25,612 bases of DNA from Pelargonium cotyledonis (taxonomy: Eukaryota > Streptophyta > Magnoliopsida > Geraniales > Geraniaceae), in the NCBI GenBank assembly GCA_036897625.1, contig JAYMTA010000655.1:1-25612 (forward strand). The letters run 5' to 3'. Shown piece after piece: positions 1-11,489 of the stretch. The notes beneath the pieces are model-generated. The model saw nothing but the letters and a program-made list of their open reading frames with translations, made no database searches and was not told the DNA's origin. Both the position numbers and the translations under genes were made by a program. Position 1 is the stretch's first letter; each line of letters starts with the position of its first letter.

Positions 1-164
1 GATTCGTTTCAAACTCATTTTTTAATTTTTTAACTTTTGGGTTTTAGTCGACTTCATTCCAAACTCGAACACGAACGAAATAAATTTTTATAAACTTTTG
101 TTATTATTTAAATCAATCATAGTTGGCACAAAGAGAGAAAAAAATAAATTTAAATTAATTATGG

Positions 165-297
165 GTATTTTGGGAATAAAATATACTTCTATATCTAATC
201 CATCATAATCCAATGGAGTGGGGGGGTATTTTGGGAATAAAATATACTTCTATATCTAATCCATCATAATCCAAGGGAGTGGGTGGGGGGGGGGGGG
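165..297. repeat. 61-nt tandem duplication ending in a 13-G homopolymer
   Basis: Two near-identical copies with 61-base period start at about 166 and 227, each containing the words aatatacttc and ccatcataatcca. Each copy ends in a G-rich tail. The second tail expands to GGG-T-G13 (281-297), which could form a G-quadruplex. A 10-nt inverted repeat (266-275 with 298-307) brackets the G tract. Confidence 0.85.
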
Positions 298-309
298 CTT
301 GGATTATAA

Positions 310-329
310 TATCCATCATATGATGGATA
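310..329. repeat. 20-nt perfect palindrome
   Basis: tatccatcatatgatggata is its own reverse complement. It lies directly after the G-run and reuses the ccatcat word of the adjacent tandem repeat, so it probably belongs to the same MITE-like relic. Confidence 0.85.
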
Positions 330-1859
330 AAAACAACATAATTGATTTCGAAATCTAATATATCGTTGTTATCAAACGTTGGAATAGATAGTACGATGGA
401 TTTCGAAATTCAATCCACTCCTATATCAATGCGATCAAACGCTCATATTTTTGTTTTAACATGTCCACCCTTATTTTACATCTTGACTATGGAGACTTCA
501 TAGGATTACTTTTCGACGCCATTTACGAAATTGTGTGTTGCTAATTAATTTAATTGATTGTTCTAGTGAAAGTTGTTAAAACTTTCAAAGGAATCCTTCC
601 TCTAAAAAAGTAGCAACTGAGACCAGATAAATACAAGTAACAATCCATAAAAGAAGAATTAATTCTTTATCTCAAGCATGTTTAAAATAATTTTCCGGGC
701 ATTCATATCACAATTTTGCGCATTCAAATTTTATGTTTGTCTTTGCTTCCTTGAATAGACAATTCTTTTAACATTTTTTTTCTCTTTTTAACATTTGGAT
801 TTCTGAAACATTCTCGTATTTGAGTTAAGATCAAAATCATCTTATGTACCTTTATTTGAACTTTCGGATTTGATGATTAATACTAGCTTATAAATTTTTT
901 TAAAAGGATTGGAAAACCGGTATAGGATGGAAATCCAGGATACAAAGAGGGTAACATGAGTCCTAATTTGGCTCTGCTTTCTTAACAAACAAAATAAAAG
1001 GTAAAAAATTAAATTAAACGGAATTAAACTGCGGCCGGCACCTGGTACGATGGCGTCTCTGTTTTGGGTGGCCGAAACTTGGGTAGCATTTTACTGCTTG
1101 CAGTAGTCCACTGAAACAAAACCGTCCCACGTGTCCGGTGTCGGCCAGATGTGGTCCCCAATCATGTGTTCCCAATAATTAATGTTGTTGCATGCACCGC
1201 TGCGCTTCACGCGCCTACAACACCTGCAGGGTGCAGCTGGATCTTAATGTGTTGTACGTATCCATATCATATGGGCTACGGTACAGGTACAAGTACAACG
1301 CATCACTTGCTTCATGATCTAACCTTAATAATAATGGATAAGGTATTTTCACTCTCATCTTCCCACCTTATCCACTTTTTTTTTTTTTTTAATCATTCAT
1401 TCATTTCGTGTTAGATCTCCTCCTCCAAAATCAAAATAAAATATCATGTTTGCTCACTTCTTTTTCTTTTTTCGAAAAAATTAATTTGTAAGCTCAAAGA
1501 GTGGTTTTTCTTAGCTTGGCTCAATTTTATTTATTAAATTTAGTTCAGAATTTTATTTATAAGTTCAAAGCTCTCAATTTGATATATATGCCGTTAAGTT
1601 CTATTTCTCTTTTTTTATTTATTAATGTTTGAGACAATATTACTTAATAAATGTGTATATAATATGGTGTAGTCGTATGTCAAGTGTCTTGTTGTCAAGT
1701 GTTTGTCAGGTTTTTACGACTTAGAGGTTGGGGTAGGGTTTATTAGTAAGCCGATTAAGTGGTTTGAAAGTTAGCCCGATTGGCATCGTAAAGACACATA
1801 CAGACACGACAATGGGCATGGCGAAGGAAGGAGCAGATTGTGAATGGGTATGGCAAGCC

Positions 1860-2225
1860 TAACGTATGTGAACATGAATTTGTACGGAATTGTCGAAGAG
1901 GAGAAAGCGAACTTGATCTATGGTGTCGACCAATTATGTCATAGGGATGGTGTTGGAGAGCAGGAAGATAATAACGGGGAGGTTCCTATATGAGTCCCCA
2001 ATCTTCCTGCAATTCGACACCTGTTGGAGTTCCTACGGTGTCTTATAAAGATTAATGTCATTATTGATATCGTAATCGAGTGGGATGGAGTCATGAGGTT
2101 CTTGTTTGAGTTTTTCCCCAAAAATATATGAGAAGGATGTTGAATGACAACTTATGGCCATTCAGTAACCATGTGTTGATGTGGAAGTCTAGAGATTGGT
2201 AATGTGTCGAGATAAGTTTAATTAT
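1860..2225 (+). pseudogene. Broken fragment resembling a DUF4283 (LINE ORF1-type) protein
   Basis: The + strand reads RFLFEFFPK up to about 2122, ending at a stop at 2129-2131. A second frame starting at 2131 reads RRMLNDNLWPFSNHVLMW and then stops. Together these resemble the RFLFQFFHE...RVL..G.PW.F.NHLLV core of plant DUF4283 domains, found in LINE ORF1 and related zinc-knuckle proteins. A glutamate-rich open stretch upstream (about 1872-1990) may belong to the same relic. The frameshift and stops mark it as dead. The assignment rests on remembered family consensus, so it is tentative. Confidence 0.42.
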
Positions 2226-2350
2226 TTTCGTAAAGTTTTTGAGTCCAGTTGTAAAATAATCATTTTGCTCATGCGGCGAAAAAGAGGATAAAAATATTGG
2301 AAATATTATTGAAAATTTTAAGAAGTCGAGCCGTAAGAGTTTTATCAAAA

Positions 2351-5340
2351 GGCGACACTTTCAAATTTGAATTAACAAAAATAAATTTATCAAATAAATG
2401 AGAAGAAAGGACAATTTAATTATTTAATGTGTAAATAAATAATTCAAATCTTATTATCATTTAATCGAATACAGTAGGGAAAAGAATATCACAGCGCAAC
2501 TCTTTTTCTCTCTCAAGTGGAACTCCTAGGGTTACAAAAGAGGGTACAAGACACAGTCGTCTCCGGCGGCAATGCGCTCTCCATCGTCTGTCTCTTCGCA
2601 ATCCTTCCGTCCTTCTCGTCGATCTGTTTCTAGTTTTTTTCTGGATTTTTTTTCTTTTTTAAAAGTGGTATGTCTTCCTGTGTGGAAGTTTTGGTATGTC
2701 TTTCCGCGTTGGAAGTTTCGGTTTATCTTCCCTTGTTGGAAGTTATTTTTGTGATGTTTTCATAGGTATTGTTCGGTACTACTGAGATGTTTCTTTATCG
2801 GCAAGGACTCAAGAATGACGATCAGTTATAATTGATATTGATGTTATTCATGTTGCTGAAGTTGGACCCCGACTGTCTGTTGTAGCCGCTCCAGATCTCG
2901 TGTTAGGATCAGGGGTTGCCAGGGGTTGGTTTGCTACCCCAGGTTTGGTTGTTGGGTGTTTGGTTTTTTGTTATTGGTATTGGTTATTGTCGAGAATTTA
3001 TGATTCTCCTTGGTTTGAGATCAGCGAGTTAGTAGCTTGTAGGTTAGTGCAGGTTTCTATCTCTATGTTTGATTTCGGTTGGGTTGCTCTAGAGTTTAGA
3101 CTCTCGGGATGTAACTTGCATTTTAATTATGAATTAATAATATTGATATTTCCTTTTTAAAAAAAATTTAATCGAATACAAATTTTGCTACGTATCAAAT
3201 CAATTAAAACTTAAATTAATTAACTATTGTTCATTACTGACAACTTTATTAGACCCGACTCAATCTATCTTAATTTAACCCGAATGTCGTCGGATCAACC
3301 CAAATCATCAACAGTACTTGTTTTAGAGGAGTTTCAAATGACTTTATGGGGAGGAGGATATCGAAGACTTCCATTCCTTTTCAGATGTATTTTATTAACC
3401 GACTTCGTCATTCTAGGAAAAAAAAAAATTTATTCTTTAAAATATTGTAGGTTCATGGCTTGAATTTCTCAAGATAATCATTAAACTACAAAATAATAAA
3501 AAATGTACATGTTATTTGTCAACATCATGTAACACAACATCGGTGGAGCAACCTAAAATACTGCCACATAATTAGATCTATACATTCTTCAAAAATATTT
3601 CTAGAAACAAATTAGAAAGATTCTAGAATTTATCAAAGGTCATATGTTGGAAACTTTTAGTGTTTGAGCTCCATTTTTTTTATAGGCTAACCATACGTCT
3701 TATTTAACAAACCAGAATATTCAAATAAAATTACAAATAAACTGAACCCTCAATACAAACATAAGAGGGGATCAACAATCCAAGACTCAAGAGAAAGACA
3801 ACCCAAAAGATTTATTAATATAAAACATCAAATGAAAACTAAAACTCTGAATACGGAGAATAACGTCTTGAATGTTGAGCTACATAACGGAGATAACTTT
3901 TCCCTTTTAGCCTATAAATATTCTTACTTCATATCATCGGTAAGGAAACTCGAAGTCGAGACTTCATATAGAATTCAAAACGCTTCAACATTTGGTAGAA
4001 GGTCATTGATTAGAATTGGATCTCTTGCCATTCAATTTATCAAAAATAAGAAGGAAAGTTTTCTTGGGATGCATGGTGATAATTATTTAGCTAATTAATT
4101 ATACAAATTAAAAACTAACATTAATGAGATCCATGGAAGCCAACAATGTTAATTACTCGAGGAACGAAGTTGATTAAAATAAAAAGTGTTTAATTACTGG
4201 TAGACATTTATGCAATTATATATTAAGAACAGGAGTGGGTTTCAGAAAATTGTCTCCTAAATAAACAAAGGTTTTGGTATGGCATCTTCAGGTTTTCACA
4301 AGAACTTGTATGTATTTATGTTTTTTAATAAATAAATAAATAAAATTTATTTTCGTAATACTCAAATAGGTGTAATCTGTACAACAAATTACAGACATTG
4401 AAATTACATAAATAAAAATGATGGTAAGATATGGTTATGTAGACTTAACTCTGTGAAGAAGACAAAACATTAAGCATTTTTTAAGGCAACAAAACATTGA
4501 GTAAACACAAAATTATAATGTTAAGAAACAATATACTCTTCTATGACTTGAACAAACAAACAATTCTCAAAGAGAAGAGGAAAGAAATCAAATTCTCATT
4601 TTGCTCTTATTGTTTATAAAGTTTAATCATGGTTAGATCATTTTCAAATTCAGACGATTTTATTAAATTCTCTAAAAATATTCACACATCACAACGTGTC
4701 AATGTCTGTGTATGAAATCTTATATTCTTAATTATAGATTAATTAGTAAATTATACACATAACTATATGTATGTAGTATGCTTTCAACATCAGTGTCATA
4801 AGCACATCTAAGAACGATAAATCTCTTTTTATCAAAGACAACTATATCATTTGGATCCCGGACTCAATAGCTTAGATCAAATTAAACCGGCTGACACAAA
4901 GTTAAATTACTGTATCAATACATTGTTAAAAATAATATATAGATCTTTGAACACACAGTTATATTTTACAAAATAGTGGAACAATTTAGGCATACCAAAG
5001 TCAATTTGAAGTTATATGTTTTTACTTAAAATAAAAGGAATCTTAACTTATAAATGGAATAAAGTAAAGAATCTTTATATATAAGCAGCAACCTAAGTGA
5101 ATATACAATCATATACAGTAGTAACTTAACTCATAATTCTAGGGGTTGAAGTTGAAGGTGCCCACAGTAAATAATTTTAAAACCAATTCCTGAAAACCAC
5201 GTATCATAAACCCATTTGCCACTTCCGTATTATATGGAAATAAAAAATTCCAAATAAATAAATAAAAAAAACAGTCGACAAATCGCTGAGTCAGCATAAC
5301 AGATCCAACCGACATGCCAATGGATAGTACCATTTCCTCT
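2351..5340. other. Gene-poor AT-rich intergenic region
   Basis: No exon with a recognisable domain on either strand. The open frames here (2572-2754, 2900-3160, 3227-3463, 3832-4098, 5139-5333 minus) lack family motifs and credible splice partners. A (aaat)n microsatellite lies near 4327-4345. A GCTGAGTCAGC GCN4/AP-1-like palindrome lies at 5285-5295. Confidence 0.55.
2668..2747 (+). repeat. Three imperfect copies of a 26-27-nt unit
   Basis: Units at 2668-2693, 2694-2720 and 2721-2747 all follow the pattern gt(a/t)t(g/a)tcttcc...tggaagtt. In one frame they encode a repeating nine-residue pattern (VWKF, YVFPRWKFR, FIFPCWKLF). Nothing else supports translation, so this is listed as a DNA repeat. 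Confidence 0.6.
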
Positions 5341-5355
5341 TTTGAACTAATTTAA

Positions 5356-6592
5356 CTTTCACTCCCTCAACTATCACTAAACTAAATATTTCCATCTCTT
5401 TTACATGTTCTCGCATCTTCTTCCTCTTAACTATTGTTCCTTTCCTTAAAACTCCAAACTAAAGTTTTTTTGTACTTCATTCAGTTGAGTTTCGAACTAT
5501 TTGTATTGAGTTTTTGTTTATTAATATCCCAAACAAATGTAATGTATGTTAAAGTATAAATCAAGAACGCTAATATGTTATTAATTGTGTGAGTATTAAA
5601 GTGAAATGTATGTGAATTCTCAAAGAAAACTACATGTTGTTGTTACTAATTATATAATTAAGGTGTGCAATTAGAAATACCCCATCTATGAAAAAAGATG
5701 GATGTGATGTGAATTGAGGTAGCTCATGGGTTCTTCACACGACTTTAATGTCCCGTTTTAACATGCAATTAAAACAAACACGTCATTTACTAACGATTCA
5801 ATTTGATTGTCTTATACGTCAAGTTTGTGATAAACCTTGCACTTACGTGCACGTATCATTGTAATCTAATGTGCATGCCAATCTCCATGAGATTAATAGT
5901 ATTTGTTTCATTTTTCATTGTAAATATTTTATTTGATTCTCAAATTGTCTTTTTTTTTAAATGGTATTTAATTTGGTTGATGTTTAAATTTAATCGCCAA
6001 ATTATTTGTATCGCTCTAAAGTCTCTCAACTATGCATATTCGTTTCAAAGTGGTTCAATTCATAACTTTTATCTTAAATTAAATTAAATTGACATTTACT
6101 TATTTTTAATTTTTCTTCCTAAAAACAAGTTGATGATGTGATTCCCACGTGACAATGACTACTAGTGAAGCATATGTCAATACACTGGTGAAACACACGT
6201 CACACATGACGCACTTGTGGATGGACAATGTCATATTTTATGGACAACACGTCATTGCAACATGGACGCCACTTCATCACATTGTTTTCATAAAAATAAA
6301 ATAAATATAATAAGTGTCGCATCATTTGAATTTAACTGCACATATGCATAGAAACAACTTGTAATAAATTTTGCATTGTGGTGGAACCAAATAGGAATAG
6401 TTAGAAAACTAGATTACAGACCAATTTGAGAACCAAAATAAATCATTATCTCTTCCCGTTCAACTTATTTGAAGGTGATTCACTGATTTGTACAAAATTG
6501 GCTTAAATGTAGAATGTTAAGCGTTAAAATAAAACTTCATATATATTTTTGGATAAATACTATATTTCTAATAGTTGAGGGACTAAAGAAAG
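5356..6592. mobile_element. Probable degenerate TIR element upstream of DnaJ11
   Basis: The word tccctcaactat at 5363-5374 recurs as its exact reverse complement at 6571-6582. The flanking 20-25 bases are also partly complementary (left 5356-5390, right 6555-6592). A related word, tctctcaactat, lies inside at 6022-6033. This is the layout of a decayed element of about 1.2 kb with terminal inverted repeats; such ends are common in plant repeats. No transposase and no clear target-site duplication were found, so the family is left open. Confidence 0.45.
6146..6151. promoter_or_regulatory. G-box CACGTG
   Basis: A perfect G-box about 460 bases upstream of the DnaJ11 TATA box, inside the putative TIR element. 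Further ACGTC/ACGCA words follow at 6195-6270. bZIP and bHLH/PIF factors bind such sites. Function here is inferred only. Confidence 0.35.
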
Positions 6593-6605
6593 CAATACTT
6601 TTTCT

Positions 6606-6613
6606 TATAAATA
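6606..6613 (+). promoter_or_regulatory. TATA box of the DnaJ11-like gene
   Basis: TATAAATA matches the plant TATA consensus. It would place the transcription start near 6636-6645, leaving a leader of about 85-90 bases before the ATG at 6729. An upstream in-frame ATG at 6651 would leave almost no leader, which supports the later start. Confidence 0.65.
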
Positions 6614-6728
6614 GCAATCCCAAGCCTCAATTCGAGAACATCTTTTGTTTATGACAGGAAAGAAAAAATCCGACTTCACCGTTACAACAAAATCCTACAT
6701 TTTACGAGTTTTGCAAACAAATACATAT

Positions 6729-7253
6729 ATGATGGCATTCACATCCTTTTCACCGTCGGTCTTGGTCTCCTCCTCCGCCTCCGGCCAGCTGTTGGGCTCC
6801 TCCAACAGGCTTCGTTCGGGTCCGGCCACCGTCAAGCTCCCTACGCGTCGCCACATGAGCGCCACCGCCGCCTACGTGTCGGAGAGGACGATGAGGGTGC
6901 GCGTGACGCCGCCGCCGTCGGGAGGGTCGCTGTACGACGTGCTGGGGATAGAGTCGGGAGCCACGTGTCAGGAGATTAAGGCGGCTTACAGGAGATTGGC
7001 TCGAGCTGTGCACCCGGATGTCAACGCAACAAACGCTCAAAACAGTAGTGACGAGTTCATGAAAGTTCACGAAGCGTACGAGACGCTGTCGGATCCGGAG
7101 AGGCGCGCCCACTACGACCGCATCCTCCTGATGCACCGCCTGAATTCGTCTCTGGCGATGACACCCTCCATGGCCGGCGTTTCAAGATCCACCGCCGCCA
7201 GATACGGTGGCTACGCTGCTAGAAAGAACTGGGAAACAGATCAGTGCTGGTAG
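6729..7253 (+). CDS. DNAJ11: Chloroplast small J-domain protein, DnaJ11-like
   Basis: Single-exon J-domain co-chaperone of about 174 residues. J-proteins stimulate the ATPase of Hsp70. The Arabidopsis relative, AtJ11/DJC23, is a small stromal protein of 161 residues. Residues 1-60 are rich in Ser, Ala, Arg and poor in acids, like a transit peptide. The J-domain begins at SLYDVLGIESGAT, carries the invariant HPD at residues 95-97, and continues through DEFMKVHEAYETLSDPERR and HYDR. There is no Gly/Phe region or zinc finger. The C-terminal NWETDQCW is a hallmark of this subfamily. Two adjacent ATGs (6729, 6732) fit the TATA position; an upstream in-frame ATG at 6651 would add an untypical leader. 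The J-domain is markedly GC-richer than its surroundings. Confidence 0.95.
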   Translation: MMAFTSFSPSVLVSSSASGQLLGSSNRLRSGPATVKLPTRRHMSATAAYVSERTMRVRVTPPPSGGSLYDVLGIESGATCQEIKAAYRRLARAVHPDVNATNAQNSSDEFMKVHEAYETLSDPERRAHYDRILLMHRLNSSLAMTPSMAGVSRSTAARYGGYAARKNWETDQCW

Positions 7254-7633
7254 AGACTAAAGAGACATTACCGATCCTACTAATTAATTTGCACATAATA
7301 ATTATTACAAGGAAATTGAAGTGATTGATCATTAGCTAGGATTTTGGTATTTGGGGCAAACATGGTTTATGTATCTTTCATTAGCTAGGATTTTTGGGTA
7401 CTAAGCTTGGTTTTAGCGAGCTCTACCGGGACCAGAACTATACTTATTTCATTTCATATGTGTACATAGTAGGGTTCTGATTCTGAAGGCCATTATTTTT
7501 ACAGCCTGATCCAATTTTATTTAAGAAATTTTGTTTTGCTACTTGTTTGTTTTCTTTTTTTTTAGTTTAACATATTGTCTTTTTTACGAAACAAACCAAT
7601 ATATCGATAAGCAGGAAGTTCATAAGGCTCAAA

Positions 7634-7882
7634 TCAAGAAATTTGAAAGCACCCAAAAAAAGGGTGATACATAAGACACCGCGGATTTACAATACTATTA
7701 AAACCAAATCGGGTGAGAAAATCCGCAACCTGATTAGTCTTCTTGTTAACTACTGCTATACTTAGATTCATTTTTGTTTCGTTTTTAAGTACAGTTTCTT
7801 GAACCATTAGGCCACTATGTAATGGTCGTTTATGTGTGCGACTTGTCGTTTGAAGTGGTGAAGAATCTTGTTTAAGTGACAC
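7634..7882 (-). pseudogene. Possible LINE/RNase H-type relic
   Basis: The minus strand reads NKKTNQVADFLTRFGFNSI, which resembles the REgNkvADxLArxG motif at the C-terminal end of plant LINE and RVT_3 RNase H domains. There is no upstream reverse transcriptase and no catalytic acidic residues were identified, so this would be a short terminal scrap. Low confidence, since it rests on one motif. Confidence 0.35.
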
Positions 7883-7964
7883 CGTTTTGGGGAATAATTG
7901 AGGAGAGAGAATGAGATTTTATGGTTGTCCTATGATTATGATATGATATGAGATATTACAGACT

Positions 7965-7976
7965 TTATCTTGATAA
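7965..7976. promoter_or_regulatory. Inverted pair of GATAA (I-box) cores upstream of FNR
   Basis: ttatcttgataa is a perfect inverted repeat of the GATAA core, about 50 bases upstream of the TATA box. I-box/GATA elements are common in promoters of light-regulated photosynthetic genes, which suits FNR. Function is inferred. Confidence 0.4.
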
Positions 7977-8023
7977 AATCTAAAGCTGTGGAAGCACAAC
8001 CACTGAAACCATGCAACCACCCA

Positions 8024-8033
8024 TTTATATAAT
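8024..8033 (+). promoter_or_regulatory. TATA box of the FNR gene
   Basis: tttatataat lies about 90 bases upstream of the FNR ATG (8118), giving a predicted start near 8055 and a leader of about 60 bases. Confidence 0.6.
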
Positions 8034-8117
8034 CTTTTGATCTTTCACTTATGTCCTCCTCCTCACAACCCCATAATTATTAGCTCTGATCTCTTCACTT
8101 TCTCTACACAATCAACC

Positions 8118-9881
<1,764 letters not shown>

Positions 9882-10735
9882 TTTTTGTTTTAGCAGCAGC
9901 ACTGGCACTGGCATTGGCATTGCTCATCTCATCTGTGCAATGTAGATAATATATTTGTGTAAACTTGATTTGTATGTAAATTGTGTCACAGTTTTTTTGT
10001 AAAGCTGTTTTCAATTATCTGCTGCTGGAAGGGTTTGGCTTCAAATAAATTCATGGACCATACAGTATAATATATATAGTGCAAAATTAACTCTTGGAAC
10101 AGTTTCGATCTCTCCTTCAATATTGTACCATTTCAATTGCATTTTCATGGCATGGAGAGGCCCAAACCAGATCATTTCAATTTCAATTGAACACCACTGG
10201 TAAAAACTTGTTACTAATATCGATTAAGAAAAAAGAAACTCTCATAAGAGTGATAAAATACGACCCAAGTTACATTCCTGGCTAGTGCAGTTCATGAGCT
10301 ATGATGAACAAATGTGCAAAGGTGAGGTTGTGGGGTCTATCACAACTAGAATTGTCAAGTCATGTCATAGCTCGGCACACGACACAAAATTAATGTGTTA
10401 TAACTCTAATATTTTGTAATCGTGTTGTGTGTTTGTTGGGCTCACAAAACATGCGCGTGTATGATTAATTACTTGTGTTGCGACATGTCTAACGCACACA
10501 GTTAATTAATTTTAATAATGTGTCAAACATGTTGAGCCATGTGTCGTGTTAAACGTGTGTTGAATAGTGTCTTGTCAAATGCGTTAATTACATTGTGCAT
10601 AATGTATTTGGGGGCTGGATATTTAGCAAGGAAGCACAAAGTTTCAACGTTTGCCCGAGGGCAATTTCGTATTTTAGAAGAAAAAAAATTGAGGCTCTGA
10701 ACGGAGTGTGAAATAGCCTCGCCCAAAAGACAATT
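9882..10735. other. FNR 3' UTR and FNR-URB1 spacer
   Basis: A short run of TGGCAC/TGGCAT hexamers (about 9899-9924) lies just after the FNR stop, followed by AT-rich 3' UTR to about 10020. From 10360 to 10600 the DNA is full of imperfect cgtgt/cacac/acatgt words (for example cggcacacgacac at 10374), typical of decayed plant repeats. No gene recognised. Confidence 0.55.
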
Positions 10736-10739
10736 TTAT

Positions 10740-10792
10740 TCTGTTAAACCCTACTTCAAAAAAAAAAAAAAAAAAAAAACTCTGTTAAACCC
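10740..10792 (+). repeat. A22 tract bracketed by a 12-nt direct repeat (telo-box copy)
   Basis: tctgttaaaccc occurs at 10740-10751 and again at 10781-10792, separated by a 29-base segment, tacttc followed by 22 A and C. Paired direct repeats around a poly-A tract look like the target-site duplication of a very short retroposed insert. The first copy continues as AAACCCTA (10746-10753), the plant telo-box. The second continues as AAACCCCA and has lost it. Confidence 0.7.
10746..10753 (+). promoter_or_regulatory. Telo-box upstream of URB1
   Basis: AAACCCTA matches the telo-box found near transcription starts of many plant ribosomal-protein and ribosome-biogenesis genes. URB1 is a ribosome-biogenesis gene, so the site fits its context. 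It lies about 150 bases before a (TC)13 leader. Confidence 0.5.
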
Positions 10793-10927
10793 CATGAGCT
10801 CCGCACAGCATCAAATTCGCTAAGCGCCGATATTCTTTGAGCGCCTCCATCTCCGGCATCTTCCTCCACTGCATCCGCCACCGACATCCTCCATTCAATC
10901 TCTCTCTCTCTCTCTCTCTCTCTCACG
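10790..10927 (+). other. URB1: Probable non-coding first exon (5' UTR) of URB1
   Basis: GC-richer, stop-containing DNA with a (TC)13 microsatellite at 10899-10924, followed at once by a usable donor (GTAGCT at 10928; an alternative GTTAGT at 10945). The URB1 ATG lies three bases after an acceptor (tttgcag, ending 11487), so a 5'-UTR intron of about 540-560 bases is likely. The start of transcription is not visible. Confidence 0.5.
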
Positions 10928-11205
10928 GTAGCTGCTTCATCTTGGTTAGTGGCCAAGAATGTTTTTGAATTTGTGAATTTGTTTCCTTTTTCAATCAGCT
11001 TATTCAGGGTTTTTTTTATTGAAAAAATTAGGGCTCAAATCAGATTTGAACATTTAAGTTACTTTGTTATGATATCTGAATATTAAGCTAGTTTGTAATA
11101 ATTAATTTGGGATAATTTGTACTTATATTTGAAAAAGTATGACTCGATTTGGGTAATATCGTAATGATTTTATTTGATTATGTTGTTGAAATATAGCCGT
11201 TGGGT

Positions 11206-11460
11206 TTCAGTTTGTTAGATTTCGGAGGGCAACAATGCCTTTTGACATCACAATGTAGCAGCTTGCAGCTGCTACAGTATCCCACTGCTCCATTTTTGGA
11301 GCTGTAGGAAAATCACAGCTTCCAGCTGAGCTACACCATTCTTGCTGGAAGCTGTGTTTTTTTCTTGTTTTTGCCAAATAACAGCAAGAAAAAATTCTTG
11401 CAGCTGTGCTGATGTGGCACCTTCCCACAGCTCAACCAAACAAGGCCTAAGAAGTTTAAT
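11206..11460. mobile_element. MITE-like hairpin-rich insert in the URB1 5'-UTR intron
   Basis: Three hairpins are packed together: 11255-11275 (9-bp perfect stem, 3-nt loop), 11314-11326 with 11344-11356 (13-bp perfect stem), and 11384-11390 with 11395-11401 (7 bp). AGCTG words recur throughout. The right edge reads ccaaacaaggccta, which resembles the TIRs of plant Tourist- or hAT-like MITEs. I could not define the left end or a target-site duplication. Confidence 0.5.
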
Positions 11461-11489
11461 TTGGTGATGTTTTGCTACAATTTGCAGTA

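Larger units (their letters stand above)
1..1700. other. Intergenic AT-rich DNA with repeats
   Basis: No gene supported. The first 430 bases hold a tandem repeat, a G-run and a palindrome (listed separately) and look like a decayed non-autonomous transposon. A GC-richer patch at about 1030-1260 contains a CACGTG G-box at 1128-1133 within an ABRE-like context, but no coding exon is recognisable beside it. The 87-codon open frame at 1151-1414 has no recognisable domain. Confidence 0.6.
7254..8020. other. DnaJ11 3' region and DnaJ11-FNR intergenic spacer
   Basis: A 16-nt direct repeat (cattagctaggatttt at 7330-7345 and 7379-7394) lies in the presumed 3' UTR. The spacer then holds a probable LINE RNase H relic (separate entry) and the FNR promoter. 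No further gene seen. Confidence 0.6.

Noticed and set aside
1151-1414. 87-codon frame in the 5' intergenic region
   Set aside because: Ends in a poly-F stretch from a T-run; no domain or splice context.
3832-4098. 88-codon frame
   Set aside because: No recognisable domain, AT-rich, no promoter or partner exon evident.
6651-6728. Upstream in-frame ATG of DnaJ11 adding 26 residues
   Set aside because: It lies only about 38 bases after the TATA box, leaving almost no leader, and the added residues are Lys/Thr-rich and unlike the family N-terminus.
6750-7136. 128-codon minus-strand frame opposite DnaJ11
   Set aside because: Arg/Val/His-rich shadow of the GC-rich J-domain gene on the other strand; no domain.
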